From positions 1 to 64,000 of the IMG/VR virus record IMGVR_UViG_3300028030_000008: DNA of 64,000 bases; one strand, given 5' to 3'. The translations under genes and the position numbers were made by a program. Below, one piece after another: positions 42,851 through 49,454 of the stretch. Below the pieces are notes generated by a model. It saw nothing but the letters and a program-made list of their open reading frames with translations. It searched no databases and had not been told where the DNA came from. How positions within the stretch are numbered: the stretch's first letter is position 1; each line of letters starts with the position of its first letter. The stretch is from a virus.

Positions 42851-43555
42851 ATGAAACTTACTATTCAGCAAGACTTGTACGCAGAAGACCCGCTTACCGA
42901 ATGGGACAACCCCTTTCGTTTTATCAGCAACCACAAAGACTACTATACAAGTAGGCGTAACGTTACAAACGCGCACGGCGACTCCGTGTACGATAAAGAC
43001 GGTGAACCGATCGGTATTGACGATTTAGACGCAATGGGTAAATTCTTTGAAGTTGAAAGATATGTTGTTGTCCCCGTAAGAGCGTATATGCACGGAGGAA
43101 TTTCGCTTTCTACCGGGTACGGTTATCCGTATAACGATGTGTGGGACTCTGGAACTTTCGGCTGGTTGTATGCTTCACCAGAAGATATTCGTAACAACTT
43201 CAACGCAAAACGCGCTTCTAAGAAAATGAGAGAGACGTTTACCCAAATGATGAAGTCGTTTGTCGAAACATGGGACGACTACTTCACCGGGAATGTCTTT
43301 TGGTTTTCCATCGAAGACGACAATGGGGAAATCAAAGACTCTTGTGGCGGTTTTTACGGCGACGTTGAAAAGTCCGGTATAGAACATCACGTTTCAGAAG
43401 AAGCATACGAAGCCTTGCTATGCAATGACCGTAAAGATATAGGAGGTAGCGAAGGATGGGGATTTTACATTGAGTATCAGTCCCCAGAGGAAAGAAACGA
43501 AGCAGATGCGCTACTCGAAGCAATAATCGGAACGACTTCCGCAATAGTTATCTAG
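42851..43555 (+). CDS. Unknown protein
   Basis: 234 residues with AAAAGGGAGACAAGAAG upstream. Contains 'VVVPVRAYMHGGISLSTGYG' and 'YNDVWDSGTFGWLYASPEDI', a combination shared by other small phage hypothetical proteins as far as I recall, of unknown function. Confidence 0.7.
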   Translation: MKLTIQQDLYAEDPLTEWDNPFRFISNHKDYYTSRRNVTNAHGDSVYDKDGEPIGIDDLDAMGKFFEVERYVVVPVRAYMHGGISLSTGYGYPYNDVWDSGTFGWLYASPEDIRNNFNAKRASKKMRETFTQMMKSFVETWDDYFTGNVFWFSIEDDNGEIKDSCGGFYGDVEKSGIEHHVSEEAYEALLCNDRKDIGGSEGWGFYIEYQSPEERNEADALLEAIIGTTSAIVI

Positions 43556-43741
43556 CAAACAATTATGCGTCGGTATAGCGGGATAATAATATACCTGCCT
43601 GTCCTAGAGACAGCGGCCTATCAAGTATTATATCAAGTGCGGTGGAGGGTAATCACCCGAAGAAGCTACACAAGACGAATATACGGATACCATCTCGGCG
43701 AGAAACCGGGGCGTATAACAAGTCGCGAATAACAAGAGGAA
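43556..43741 (+). other. Structured non-coding stretch
   Basis: No gene. Hairpins: GGTATA/TATACC (about 43573-43595), CTGTC-CTAGA-GACAG (43599-43613) and GGTG...CACC around 43642-43660. Base composition and hairpin density resemble a stable RNA rather than spacer. No promoter or terminator of its own was seen. Confidence 0.45.
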
Positions 43742-43900
43742 ATGCACATGCTGCTTATCTCGAATCTTTTACATAGCATATACTTTTACTGCGTTATGGT
43801 GCCGAAGGCGGTTGTATTCGCCATACGCAACCCACCGAAAAAAGTACAGCCATATACCAAACTTCCCCAATCTAGGGAACTTTCAAAGGAGAACACATGA
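43742..43900 (+). CDS. 52-residue hydrophobic-start small protein
   Basis: MHMLLISNLLHSIYFYCVMV followed by a basic tail. AAGAGGAA lies just upstream and the TGA overlaps the next ATG (ATGA), supporting real translation. Single membrane helix likely. The 3' part contains the TTCCC-N7-GGGAA element. Confidence 0.55.
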   Translation: MHMLLISNLLHSIYFYCVMVPKAVVFAIRNPPKKVQPYTKLPQSRELSKENT

Positions 43901-44220
43901 GTAAAAAGAAATTTGTCGTGACCGTCCCATTAACACGTGAGCAATGGTTTACGCTGATTAACGTTGCAGACAAACGCGGTTTATCCGTTTTTGAGCTTAT
44001 CGAGGACTTTGCGGACAGCCTAAACGCGAAAGAAGAAGACAAAGACATATACGTTGTAAACGCCATCAGGTCAATAACCCTCGCGGAAACATACGAGGTT
44101 CTCGCCAGCAATGAAGGAGAGGCCATTGAACTCGTAGAGGACGGCGACCCAAGTGTTATAGAAATTCGTTCCAGCTCAAAAGATGGCAGTCTCTATATTC
44201 TTGACGCCAAAGCTAAATAA
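43897..44220 (+). CDS. Unknown protein
   Basis: 107 residues with AAAGGAGAACAC upstream. The start 'KFVVTVPLTREQWFTLINVA' suggests a ribbon or strand-helix unit, followed by an acidic segment. May be a small regulator; not recognised. Confidence 0.67.
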   Translation: MSKKKFVVTVPLTREQWFTLINVADKRGLSVFELIEDFADSLNAKEEDKDIYVVNAIRSITLAETYEVLASNEGEAIELVEDGDPSVIEIRSSSKDGSLYILDAKAK

Positions 44221-44289
44221 GTAACATAAAACACCGCTAGTTTGCCCTCAAAACAACACATTAGCCCGCTGCACTGTATGCAGTAGAAT

Positions 44290-44318
44290 TTGTGCGTAAT
44301 AGTCCATCATGGTATACT
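44290..44318 (+). promoter_or_regulatory. Promoter for leaderless gene at 44325
   Basis: TTGTGC (44290-44295), 17-base spacer, TATACT (44313-44318), then six bases to the ATG at 44325. No ribosome site lies between. Confidence 0.72.
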
Positions 44319-44324
44319 TAGCAC

Positions 44325-44870
44325 ATGAATACAGTGATTGGAAAGTGTAAAGAGTGCTTCAAAAACACAGCGCTGAACCAAGATGGACTTTGCAAAAAAT
44401 GCCAACTCGAAACGGTAGACTCTTTCGAGATGGCAGAAATAAGAGCGAAACTTCTGCGCTTCTATTACAGCGAGTTTGGCGCAAAAAGCGTTATTGCTAA
44501 TTGGCAAAAACTCGCCGACAATCTCTCCCGTTTAGTAAAGAGAGATAAAGCATGGACAGCGAGGTACATTAGGAGTATAGCAAACGGGGACAAAGGCTTT
44601 CGTCGTATTCCAGCGCAATTAAAACAAGCGATAGAAGGCTACTCTCCAAAGATTGTATTCACCGATGGGTTTGCTGTTGAAAATACGGTAAGTAAATACC
44701 AACTTCCGGTTGGCTCAATCATCCTCGGTAAACCACGCAAGTGTAAATGGAGAGACTGCAACGTATGGTTCGTCCCGAAGTGGGACAGTCAGCTATACCA
44801 CACAAAAAAATGCAAAAAGCTCGCTCGAAACGAGCGCAGAAAAAAGCAAAGAGTACAAAAGAGATTCTAA
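44325..44870 (+). CDS. Zinc-finger protein at both ends, leaderless
   Basis: 181 residues. N-terminal 'CKECFKNTALNQDGLCKKCQ' is a four-Cys knuckle; C-terminal 'CKWRDCNVWFVPKWDSQLYH' continuing to a CKK and an Arg-rich tail resembles treble-clef fingers such as CGNR-type DNA-binding ends. The middle ('YIRSIANGDKGFRRIPAQLK') is like a small helix-turn-helix. A transcription factor is likely. Confidence 0.72.
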   Translation: MNTVIGKCKECFKNTALNQDGLCKKCQLETVDSFEMAEIRAKLLRFYYSEFGAKSVIANWQKLADNLSRLVKRDKAWTARYIRSIANGDKGFRRIPAQLKQAIEGYSPKIVFTDGFAVENTVSKYQLPVGSIILGKPRKCKWRDCNVWFVPKWDSQLYHTKKCKKLARNERRKKQRVQKRF

Positions 44871-44953
44871 CTTTTGTGCTTCATAATTTGTTATGAGGTA
44901 TATTTACGGTCAATGAATTGTTAGCTGGCTACGCGCTAGAGAGGAGTGGAATA

Positions 44954-45169
44954 ATGAGCGTTACAATTTTGGAAGTTTTACAAAATGCAGACCATAACAT
45001 CAACGCTACGCATCCTGTACAAATTGAAATGGGAAAAGAGCAACTAAAAAATGCTATTGTCCTGCTGGAAAAAGGATATGATATTGATGCGATTTTTGAT
45101 TACATTGTAGAATCATACGGTAGTGTTGAAGATGCACCAGAAGCAGTAGTCACAGAACGCGCCAGCTAA
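44954..45169 (+). CDS. Unknown small protein
   Basis: 71 residues from ATG 44954, behind GAGAGGAG. Helical and acidic. The frame is open earlier (TTG 44921), but the site supports this ATG. Confidence 0.65.
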   Translation: MSVTILEVLQNADHNINATHPVQIEMGKEQLKNAIVLLEKGYDIDAIFDYIVESYGSVEDAPEAVVTERAS

Positions 45170-45319
45170 CAACCCGTTGTACGCGAAAAGCTATCAAGCC
45201 ATACCTCATAGCTAATTCGCCTACAACCCAACTGCGATAGCGGCGCAATACGGCCAACCCGCGATCGCGTAAACTCTGGCCGTTATATTACTCAACTAAT
45301 AAGCAAAAGGAGATTAAAA
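45170..45319 (+). other. Two strong hairpins between genes
   Basis: GTTGTA-GCGAA-GCTAT ... ATAGC-TTCGC-TACAAC forms a three-part stem at about 45176-45227. A second stem ACGGCCA/TGGCCGT encloses the palindrome GCGATCGC (about 45250-45285). Neither has a U-tract. Confidence 0.55.
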
Positions 45320-45580
45320 ATGTCAGTAGCAAGCGATTTAATTGAACGAATGGAAGCAGAAACAGGTCAGCGTATTGATGCCAATGATGGTAATAATTTG
45401 GCTATGGCTGGCCTGCTCGGAGCAATGTCTCGGCTAATGGGGAAGTCGCCGTCAAGTTACACTGAACGTGATGATGTTGCAGTCGGAGTGCTTATCAGGC
45501 ATCAAATGTCCCCGGAATGGCAGCGAGAGAAAAAAGGTAAACAAATGTTGGCGTCTTTGGGCAAGTGGAATGTCGCCTGA
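45320..45580 (+). CDS. Unknown protein
   Basis: 86 residues with AAAAGGAGATTAAAA upstream. Helical, with 'GNNLAMAGLLGAMSRLMGKS'. Not recognised. Confidence 0.67.
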   Translation: MSVASDLIERMEAETGQRIDANDGNNLAMAGLLGAMSRLMGKSPSSYTERDDVAVGVLIRHQMSPEWQREKKGKQMLASLGKWNVA

Positions 45581-45763
45581 CGTTTTGAAAGCTATTGCCG
45601 GATAGTCGTAATATAACCAGGGTATGCAGGCGAATTGCTAGACCTGCTGCCCTCGAAGCAAGTGCGTTTTACAAACTTATCAAACAAGAGGCATCAGACG
45701 ATTTACCCGCAATCGCCTGATCACCCTCTGTTATACCGCTACGGCGGGAAAGGAAATGAAGCA

Positions 45764-46171
45764 ATGTCAGCAGGTATGAATATTGGCGATAGAGAAGATT
45801 ATTGGCAATCTTATCGCTTCCCTACTACCCTTGATAAAGATGCCCCGCTGCATACATCTCCGCATTACACCGACAAACGTTTCAATAAAGAACAAGCAGT
45901 TTTTGGGAAACATCCAAAATCGCGGTATGGACACGACAATCTGAAATATGATTATTCTGATCGTCTTTGGCAATGGGATTATGACAAAGCTGAAAAATCC
46001 GTTGAAGTTGCAAACGCCAGCGGCGCGACATTAAGAAGTTGCAAACGGTACGAGGCCTATCTGTCTGCATACTTTAATAAGCCAATCGAGATTAAACACA
46101 TTATTGCAGGTGTCAATCGTGGTAATGGTTATCCGTATTGTGTATTTGGCTACAAAAGCGCAGACAGTTAA
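45764..46171 (+). CDS. Unknown protein
   Basis: 135 residues from ATG 45764, eight bases past AAAGGAA. Upstream the frame is open but crosses a AGGG/GCAGG...CCTGC/CCCT hairpin (about 45619-45653), so I use the later start. Aromatic and charged; not recognised. Ends just before the DnaA-box cluster. Confidence 0.62.
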   Translation: MSAGMNIGDREDYWQSYRFPTTLDKDAPLHTSPHYTDKRFNKEQAVFGKHPKSRYGHDNLKYDYSDRLWQWDYDKAEKSVEVANASGATLRSCKRYEAYLSAYFNKPIEIKHIIAGVNRGNGYPYCVFGYKSADS

Positions 46172-46194
46172 TAGCTTCAACCTTAAAATTTCAG

Positions 46195-46235
46195 CTATCC
46201 ACAGGTTATCCACAGAAAGAGGTGAGTTATCCACA
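46195..46235 (+). promoter_or_regulatory. Cluster of three DnaA boxes
   Basis: CTATCCACA (46195-46203), TTATCCACA (46206-46214) and TTATCCACA (46227-46235), all in one orientation. TTATCCACA is the high-affinity bacterial DnaA box. They lie in a gap between genes, immediately before the tRNA promoter, so they could form an origin or let DnaA control transcription. Confidence 0.82.
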
Positions 46236-46243
46236 GGCAAAAG

Positions 46244-46271
46244 TTGCAAAATAGCACACAATTCCTATAAT
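46244..46271 (+). promoter_or_regulatory. Promoter of tRNA region
   Basis: TTGCAA (46244-46249), 16-base spacer, TATAAT (46266-46271), 13 bases before the tRNA-Met 5' end. Confidence 0.72.
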
Positions 46272-46284
46272 ATCAAGTAATCAT

Positions 46285-46356
46285 TGCGGAATAGCTTAAC
46301 GGTAGAGCGCCAGAATCATAATCTGGATGTTGCAGGTTCAAATCCCGCTTCCGCAA
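46285..46356 (+). tRNA. tRNA-Met(CAU)
   Basis: Full cloverleaf of 72 nt: acceptor TGCGGAA/TTCCGCA, D arm with GG in the loop, anticodon arm CCAGA-ATCATAA-TCTGG with CAT at 46317-46319, T arm GCAGG-TTCAAAT-CCCGC (one A-C mismatch). No CCA is encoded. It could also be tRNA-Ile2 if the host modifies C34 to lysidine. Confidence 0.92.
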
Positions 46357-46423
46357 CATGACCTTAGAGATAACCGAGTTCAATAAGGTCATTCTAATCT
46401 AAGTTGAACGGACGGTGACAGCC

Positions 46424-46527
46424 GGAGAGACGACGTGCAGGCGTAGCAGAATGGGTATATGCCATGTCGAAAGACGAGGGGATGTCACGGACGGGTGTTC
46501 GGATGGGTTCGAGTCCCAGCTTCTCCT
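46424..46527 (+). tRNA. tRNA-like element, 104 nt, no clear anticodon arm
   Basis: GGAGAG pairs with TTCTCC as an acceptor and TGGG-TTCGAGT-CCCA is a T arm directly before it. GCAGAATGGGTATATGC could be a D arm. The middle 45 nt do not give a normal anticodon stem. A larger stem AATCTAA (46395-46401) with TTAGATT (46546-46552) may enclose the whole element. Confidence 0.38.
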
Positions 46528-46573
46528 AGTGTAAGGTTAGATTCCTTGCCGCCTGTATTTAAATAAACCGAAG

Positions 46574-46725
46574 ATGGCAGCGGCGTGTGGGAAACGCTAT
46601 GACTGGGAGTAGCAAATGGTTGGTGTCACTACCCTGAAACGGACCAACGTGAAACGCGAGACTGGTAAAACAGTGCCGTACAATGGATTGACCAACCAAA
46701 GCCGGTTCAAATCCGGCCTGCCATT
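46574..46725 (+). tRNA. tRNA-like element, 152 nt, long insert
   Basis: ATGGCAG (46574-46580) pairs perfectly with CTGCCAT (46718-46724), next to a perfect T arm GCCGG-TTCAAAT-CCGGC. GCGT-GTGGGAA-ACGC fits a D arm. About 100 nt then replace the anticodon arm, with GTTGGT able to pair with two alternative ACCAAC copies. An interrupted tRNA or a special tRNA-like RNA are both possible. Confidence 0.45.
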
Positions 46726-46744
46726 CAAAAAAGCAACTGAAAAT

Positions 46745-46773
46745 TTGCAACAACAAATGTAACATGCTATAAT
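46745..46773 (+). promoter_or_regulatory. Promoter of hairpin RNA
   Basis: TTGCAA (46745-46750), 17-base spacer, TATAAT (46768-46773) with TGC before the -10. Start near 46780. Confidence 0.8.
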
Positions 46774-46779
46774 TTCTTT

Positions 46780-46938
46780 AAGCCGTTGGCCCCGGCTAAA
46801 GAGACAAAGCGAACAATAGACTTCTGTTTTTCTATAGGTGTTGGTTGTTTGTTGGTTTTAGCTGAAAAGCAAAAAGCCTTTGTCTCGCAACCAACAATGG
46901 GCCTAACCAACATCTATAGAAGCGCAGAAGTTTTTTTA
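46780..46938 (+). ncRNA. Promoter-to-terminator hairpin RNA, about 158 nt
   Basis: After a small AGCCG/CGGCT hairpin, ACTTCTG, TTCTATAG and TGTTGGTT (46820-46846) pair with AACCAACA, CTATAGAA and CAGAAGT (46905-46931), directly followed by seven T. Inside, GTTGGTT pairs with AACCAAC, and GAGACAAAG (46801-46809) can pair with CTTTGTCTC (46878-46886). Either a stable small RNA or an attenuator for the gene at 46967. No known family recognised. Confidence 0.68.
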
Positions 46939-46966
46939 TTGCCAAAAGAAAGTCCGGGGAGGCAAA

Positions 46967-47173
46967 ATGCAAACAGTGCAGCTAAAATCAATCACAGTAA
47001 TTGCAAACAAGCAAACCGTAGAAATTCCTCGTCATGAATTAAAGGTTGTTGATGGTGGATTTGAGTATGCCGACTTATTTATACCAATCCCAGAACCAGT
47101 AATGACAACTAATAAATACCCCGGATTCGTAATGTCTCTCAAGGAAGCTCTACAATGCAAAAAGAGTTACTAA
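46967..47173 (+). CDS. Unknown small protein
   Basis: 68 residues with GGGGAGGCAAA upstream. 'VQLKSITVIANKQTVEIPRH' is beta-prone. It lies right behind the terminator of the hairpin RNA, so its expression may depend on readthrough. Not recognised. Confidence 0.65.
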   Translation: MQTVQLKSITVIANKQTVEIPRHELKVVDGGFEYADLFIPIPEPVMTTNKYPGFVMSLKEALQCKKSY

Positions 47174-47344
47174 TAGGATGACAATATATTACTAAGAATT
47201 TAGACGAAAAACCGGATGGTTAGCGGTCGGTGAATCCAAGTCCTAAAATCGCTGTGTGGTTGAGAGTACCACTACGTAGGTAGAAAACAATACCGACAAA
47301 AACTGCCTACACACTGAGTATCTATAAATTCCTAAAATGTAAAT
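47174..47344 (+). other. Structured stretch before ribbon-helix-helix gene
   Basis: No gene. GTGGT/ACCAC (about 47259-47276) and GTAGGTAG with CTGCCTAC (about 47276-47313) can pair, and GGAT/ATCC lies before them. It may be the tail of the preceding mRNA or another small RNA. Confidence 0.4.
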
Positions 47345-47373
47345 TTGACAATCAAGTAATAAGGTGATAAAAT
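47345..47373 (+). promoter_or_regulatory. Promoter abutting the start of ribbon-helix-helix gene 1
   Basis: TTGACA (47345-47350), 17-base spacer, TAAAAT (47368-47373). The first ATG (47374) touches the -10; a second in-frame ATG (47380) is six bases away, the same spacing as in the leaderless genes. Confidence 0.75.
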
Positions 47374-47607
47374 ATGGGTATGAAGCCAAGTTCGCATAAT
47401 CCGACTTTTTCAAACGTCACGCCACAACAGGTACTTAAATTGCAAGAATTTGCACTAGAACTAACCGGAAAAAGAAGTGCGTCTGCGTTGCTCCGCTTAA
47501 TCGCAGATGACGGTTTTGTAACAAGTGCGCCCAATATCGGTATATCAATGGCGACACCGTTTGACGGTAAACAAAAAAGAGTGCTGGTCGTCGAGCGGCC
47601 AGAATAA
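47374..47607 (+). CDS. Ribbon-helix-helix-like small regulator 1
   Basis: 77 residues from ATG 47374, or 75 from 47380, which fits leaderless initiation. 'PTFSNVTPQQVLKLQEFALE' then 'GKRSASALLRLIADDGFVTS' resembles a short strand, helix, helix (Arc/MetJ type). It is related to the gene at 47684, with the same promoter plan and terminator downstream, so a transcription repressor is likely. Confidence 0.7.
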   Translation: MGMKPSSHNPTFSNVTPQQVLKLQEFALELTGKRSASALLRLIADDGFVTSAPNIGISMATPFDGKQKRVLVVERPE

Positions 47608-47614
47608 GGCACGG

Positions 47615-47640
47615 CAGTCCTAATAGGGCTGTTTTTTATT
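47615..47640 (+). terminator. Intrinsic terminator after regulator 1
   Basis: CAGTCCT-aat-AGGGCTG stem (47615-47631) followed by six T. Confidence 0.85.
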
Positions 47641-47654
47641 TAACCACCCTAGAT

Positions 47655-47683
47655 TTGACAAATAGGAACATAAGGTATAGAAT
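47655..47683 (+). promoter_or_regulatory. Promoter abutting the start of ribbon-helix-helix gene 2
   Basis: TTGACA (47655-47660), 17-base spacer, TAGAAT (47678-47683), immediately before ATG 47684; a second ATG lies at 47693. Confidence 0.75.
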
Positions 47684-47911
47684 ATGTCTCAAATGAAAAC
47701 AACCATTTCCGGGCTAACAGAAACAGAAAAAGCAAAACTTGAACTCCTGTCATTACAGCTACTTGGCAGGGCAAACATGTCAGCACTGATACGCCACATA
47801 GCCAGTAATGGCGTCGTAAAAGATAAAGAAAGCATGAGCATGTCAGAATCGCTAAACGGGACTTTTGACGTTGGACTTAAAAAAGTGCTAATCGTAAAAA
47901 CACAAGCCTAG
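47684..47911 (+). CDS. Ribbon-helix-helix-like small regulator 2
   Basis: 75 residues. 'KTTISGLTETEKAKLELLSL' and 'GRANMSALIRHIASNGVVKD' mirror regulator 1, and both end in a K-x-V-L-(I/V)-V motif. If translation starts at the second ATG (47693) the protein is 72 residues. The gene is a self-contained unit with promoter and terminator. Confidence 0.72.
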   Translation: MSQMKTTISGLTETEKAKLELLSLQLLGRANMSALIRHIASNGVVKDKESMSMSESLNGTFDVGLKKVLIVKTQA

Positions 47912-47950
47912 CGCGGTGCGTCCGCCGACATACTGAGGCTTGTTTTTTAT
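47902..47950 (+). terminator. Intrinsic terminator after regulator 2
   Basis: ACAAGCCT (47902-47909) pairs with AGGCTTGT (47936-47943), with an inner GCGG/CCGC hairpin, followed by six T. The stem overlaps the stop codon of the gene. Confidence 0.82.
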
Positions 47951-47974
47951 TCACAAAGCCCCTGTTATACCAAC

Positions 47975-48409
47975 AATAAGCCCGGCCCAACCGTCTCAGG
48001 GGAGATGAGTGGTCACAAATACCTGCAAACCAAGATGCTAACCGTGAGGGAACGCCACCGGGAGAGGCCGGAAAATTCTTGGAAAGACGCGGAAATGCGA
48101 GAGTGTGGACAATTAGCTTGAGAGTGCCACGACATGCAGCGGATAAAGCGATGAAACTTGGAGATAGGCCCCAGGTGGAGCAGAGGGAGTTCTGGTAACA
48201 TCAGGAATGATGTGCAATGTAAATCCGAGCCGGGGTTGTTAAACCAGAAGCCTGAAAAATAGTGGCGGATAGCCTGTGCAAATCGCACAGGGGAGCATGG
48301 GCTCAGTGTGTCTATCGAGCAATGTGACATCAAAACATAAAAGAGTTCTTTCAGTGATGTGAAGAATGAACATCACAGGAAGGGTTGGCAAATGCAGTTT
48401 TTGCCAACC
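47975..48409 (+). ncRNA. Large structured RNA candidate
   Basis: About 430 bases without a gene but full of pairings: a motif at 47981-48014 also found at 63072-63106, CCTGTGC/GCACAGG (about 48269-48289), GAGC/GGCTC, GTGATGT/ACATCAC (about 48354-48376) and GGTTGGCAAA/TTTGCCAACC (48383-48409). Purine-rich joining segments such as GAAAGACGCGGAAATGCG are typical of folded RNAs. Position near tRNAs recalls large phage RNAs, but I cannot assign a family. Confidence 0.5.
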
Positions 48410-48429
48410 ATACTGTAAGGAGAAATAAA

Positions 48430-48711
48430 ATGCTAACAATATCAGAAGTTTTAGATTACGAAAATGCAGCGTACCTCGCTTGTATTAGTAAACGATGGGG
48501 GGTTGTCTATTCGGAAATTCAAGAGAGCGACTACTGGTTGGGTGGTGATGTTGGAGGATTTACAAACGATAGTAACATTTTCTTTAGAACACCCCATCAA
48601 GCAGAAACGTACTATCAACGAAATTACCAACAAGTATTCGTGTTTGATAACGAGGGCGAAGCACAAGAGAAATGCAACGAACTTGAGGCTGCAATGCAAG
48701 AAAATGAATAA
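48430..48711 (+). CDS. Unknown acidic protein
   Basis: 93 residues from ATG 48430 behind TAAGGAGAAATAAA. Aromatic and acidic ('ESDYWLGGDVGGFTNDSNIF'). Overlaps the next gene by 8 bases. Not recognised. Confidence 0.68.
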   Translation: MLTISEVLDYENAAYLACISKRWGVVYSEIQESDYWLGGDVGGFTNDSNIFFRTPHQAETYYQRNYQQVFVFDNEGEAQEKCNELEAAMQENE

Positions 48712-49240
48712 GAAACGAAAGTGGTACGTTGTATGGAAAGGGAGAAAACCGGGCATATACATAACATGGTTAGCTTGCAAAAAACAAATTCACAAATACC
48801 CGGGAGCAAGGTACAAAAGTTTTCCAACGAAAGCCGCAGCAGAAAAAGCCTTTGGAAACAACTTTGATAAGTTTCCAAAACACCGCAAAACGACAGCATT
48901 TTCTCCTGAAACTGTGACTAAGGAAAGTAAGTCTGAAAGGATCAAACAACCTTCTCAAGCACCGAAACCCACTTTCAGGAAAAAGAAATTCAAAACAGTT
49001 CAAGTTTCATGTCCGTTATGCTTAGGGACAGGAACAGAACGAGACGGGGAGTCGTTCTGGGATTGTCGTAAGTGTAACGGAAAAGGAACTATCGAAATTT
49101 GGGTTGGAGTGACAGACAAGATTGTTTCTCAAGCTGTAATGAAAAAACGCTTTGACTACAAAGAACGTTTGGGTAAACAATATTTAAGAAGACAAAAAGA
49201 TTTTACCAATCGGCTAAATTTAGCGAAAGGAGCAAGATGA
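48704..49240 (+). CDS. RNase H1-type hybrid-binding domain fused to DnaJ-like zinc finger
   Basis: 178 residues from ATG 48704. Residues 3-50 match the RNase H1 N-terminal (viroplasmin) domain: 'KWYVVWKGRKPGIYITWLAC', 'YPGARYKSFPTKAAAEKAF', which grips RNA:DNA hybrids. There is no RNase H catalytic domain. Residues 103-130 ('CPLCLGTGTERDGESFWDCR', CNGKG) are a CxxCxGxG zinc finger as in DnaJ. The C-terminus is basic. A nucleic-acid-binding role in replication or at R-loops is likely. Confidence 0.8.
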   Translation: MNKKRKWYVVWKGRKPGIYITWLACKKQIHKYPGARYKSFPTKAAAEKAFGNNFDKFPKHRKTTAFSPETVTKESKSERIKQPSQAPKPTFRKKKFKTVQVSCPLCLGTGTERDGESFWDCRKCNGKGTIEIWVGVTDKIVSQAVMKKRFDYKERLGKQYLRRQKDFTNRLNLAKGAR

Positions 49241-49452
49241 ACGCTATAAGTAATTTTGTTTGGTTTGATAATAGCTCTATAGGTGTTAATATGGGGTCTG
49301 TAAGTGACTTTGACGTTGATACGATAAAAGATGTTGACGGCAAGAAACGTAAATTGTTACGCTTTATAATACCCGGCAGAACCCCTAGTGTTTTGATTAT
49401 TAACAACAAAGACGACATTGACAACTTTCTACAAAACGTCGCAAGGGTGTAG
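49237..49452 (+). CDS. Unknown small protein
   Basis: 71 residues, overlapping the previous stop by 4 bases. Beta-prone ('RKLLRFIIPGRTPSVLIINN'). Not recognised. Confidence 0.63.
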   Translation: MNAISNFVWFDNSSIGVNMGSVSDFDVDTIKDVDGKKRKLLRFIIPGRTPSVLIINNKDDIDNFLQNVARV

Positions 49453-49454
49453 AA

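Noticed and set aside
46424-46527. tRNA-Sec or suppressor tRNA that could read the TGA at 35515
   Set aside because: No loop with anticodon UCA could be built; the anticodon stem itself is missing.
46574-46725. Group I intron in a tRNA
   Set aside because: The insert is only about 80-100 nt and lacks recognisable P3-P7 core sequences.
46574-46945. Split or short tmRNA
   Set aside because: No tag-peptide frame or typical tmRNA 5' end; the hairpin RNA after it has its own promoter.
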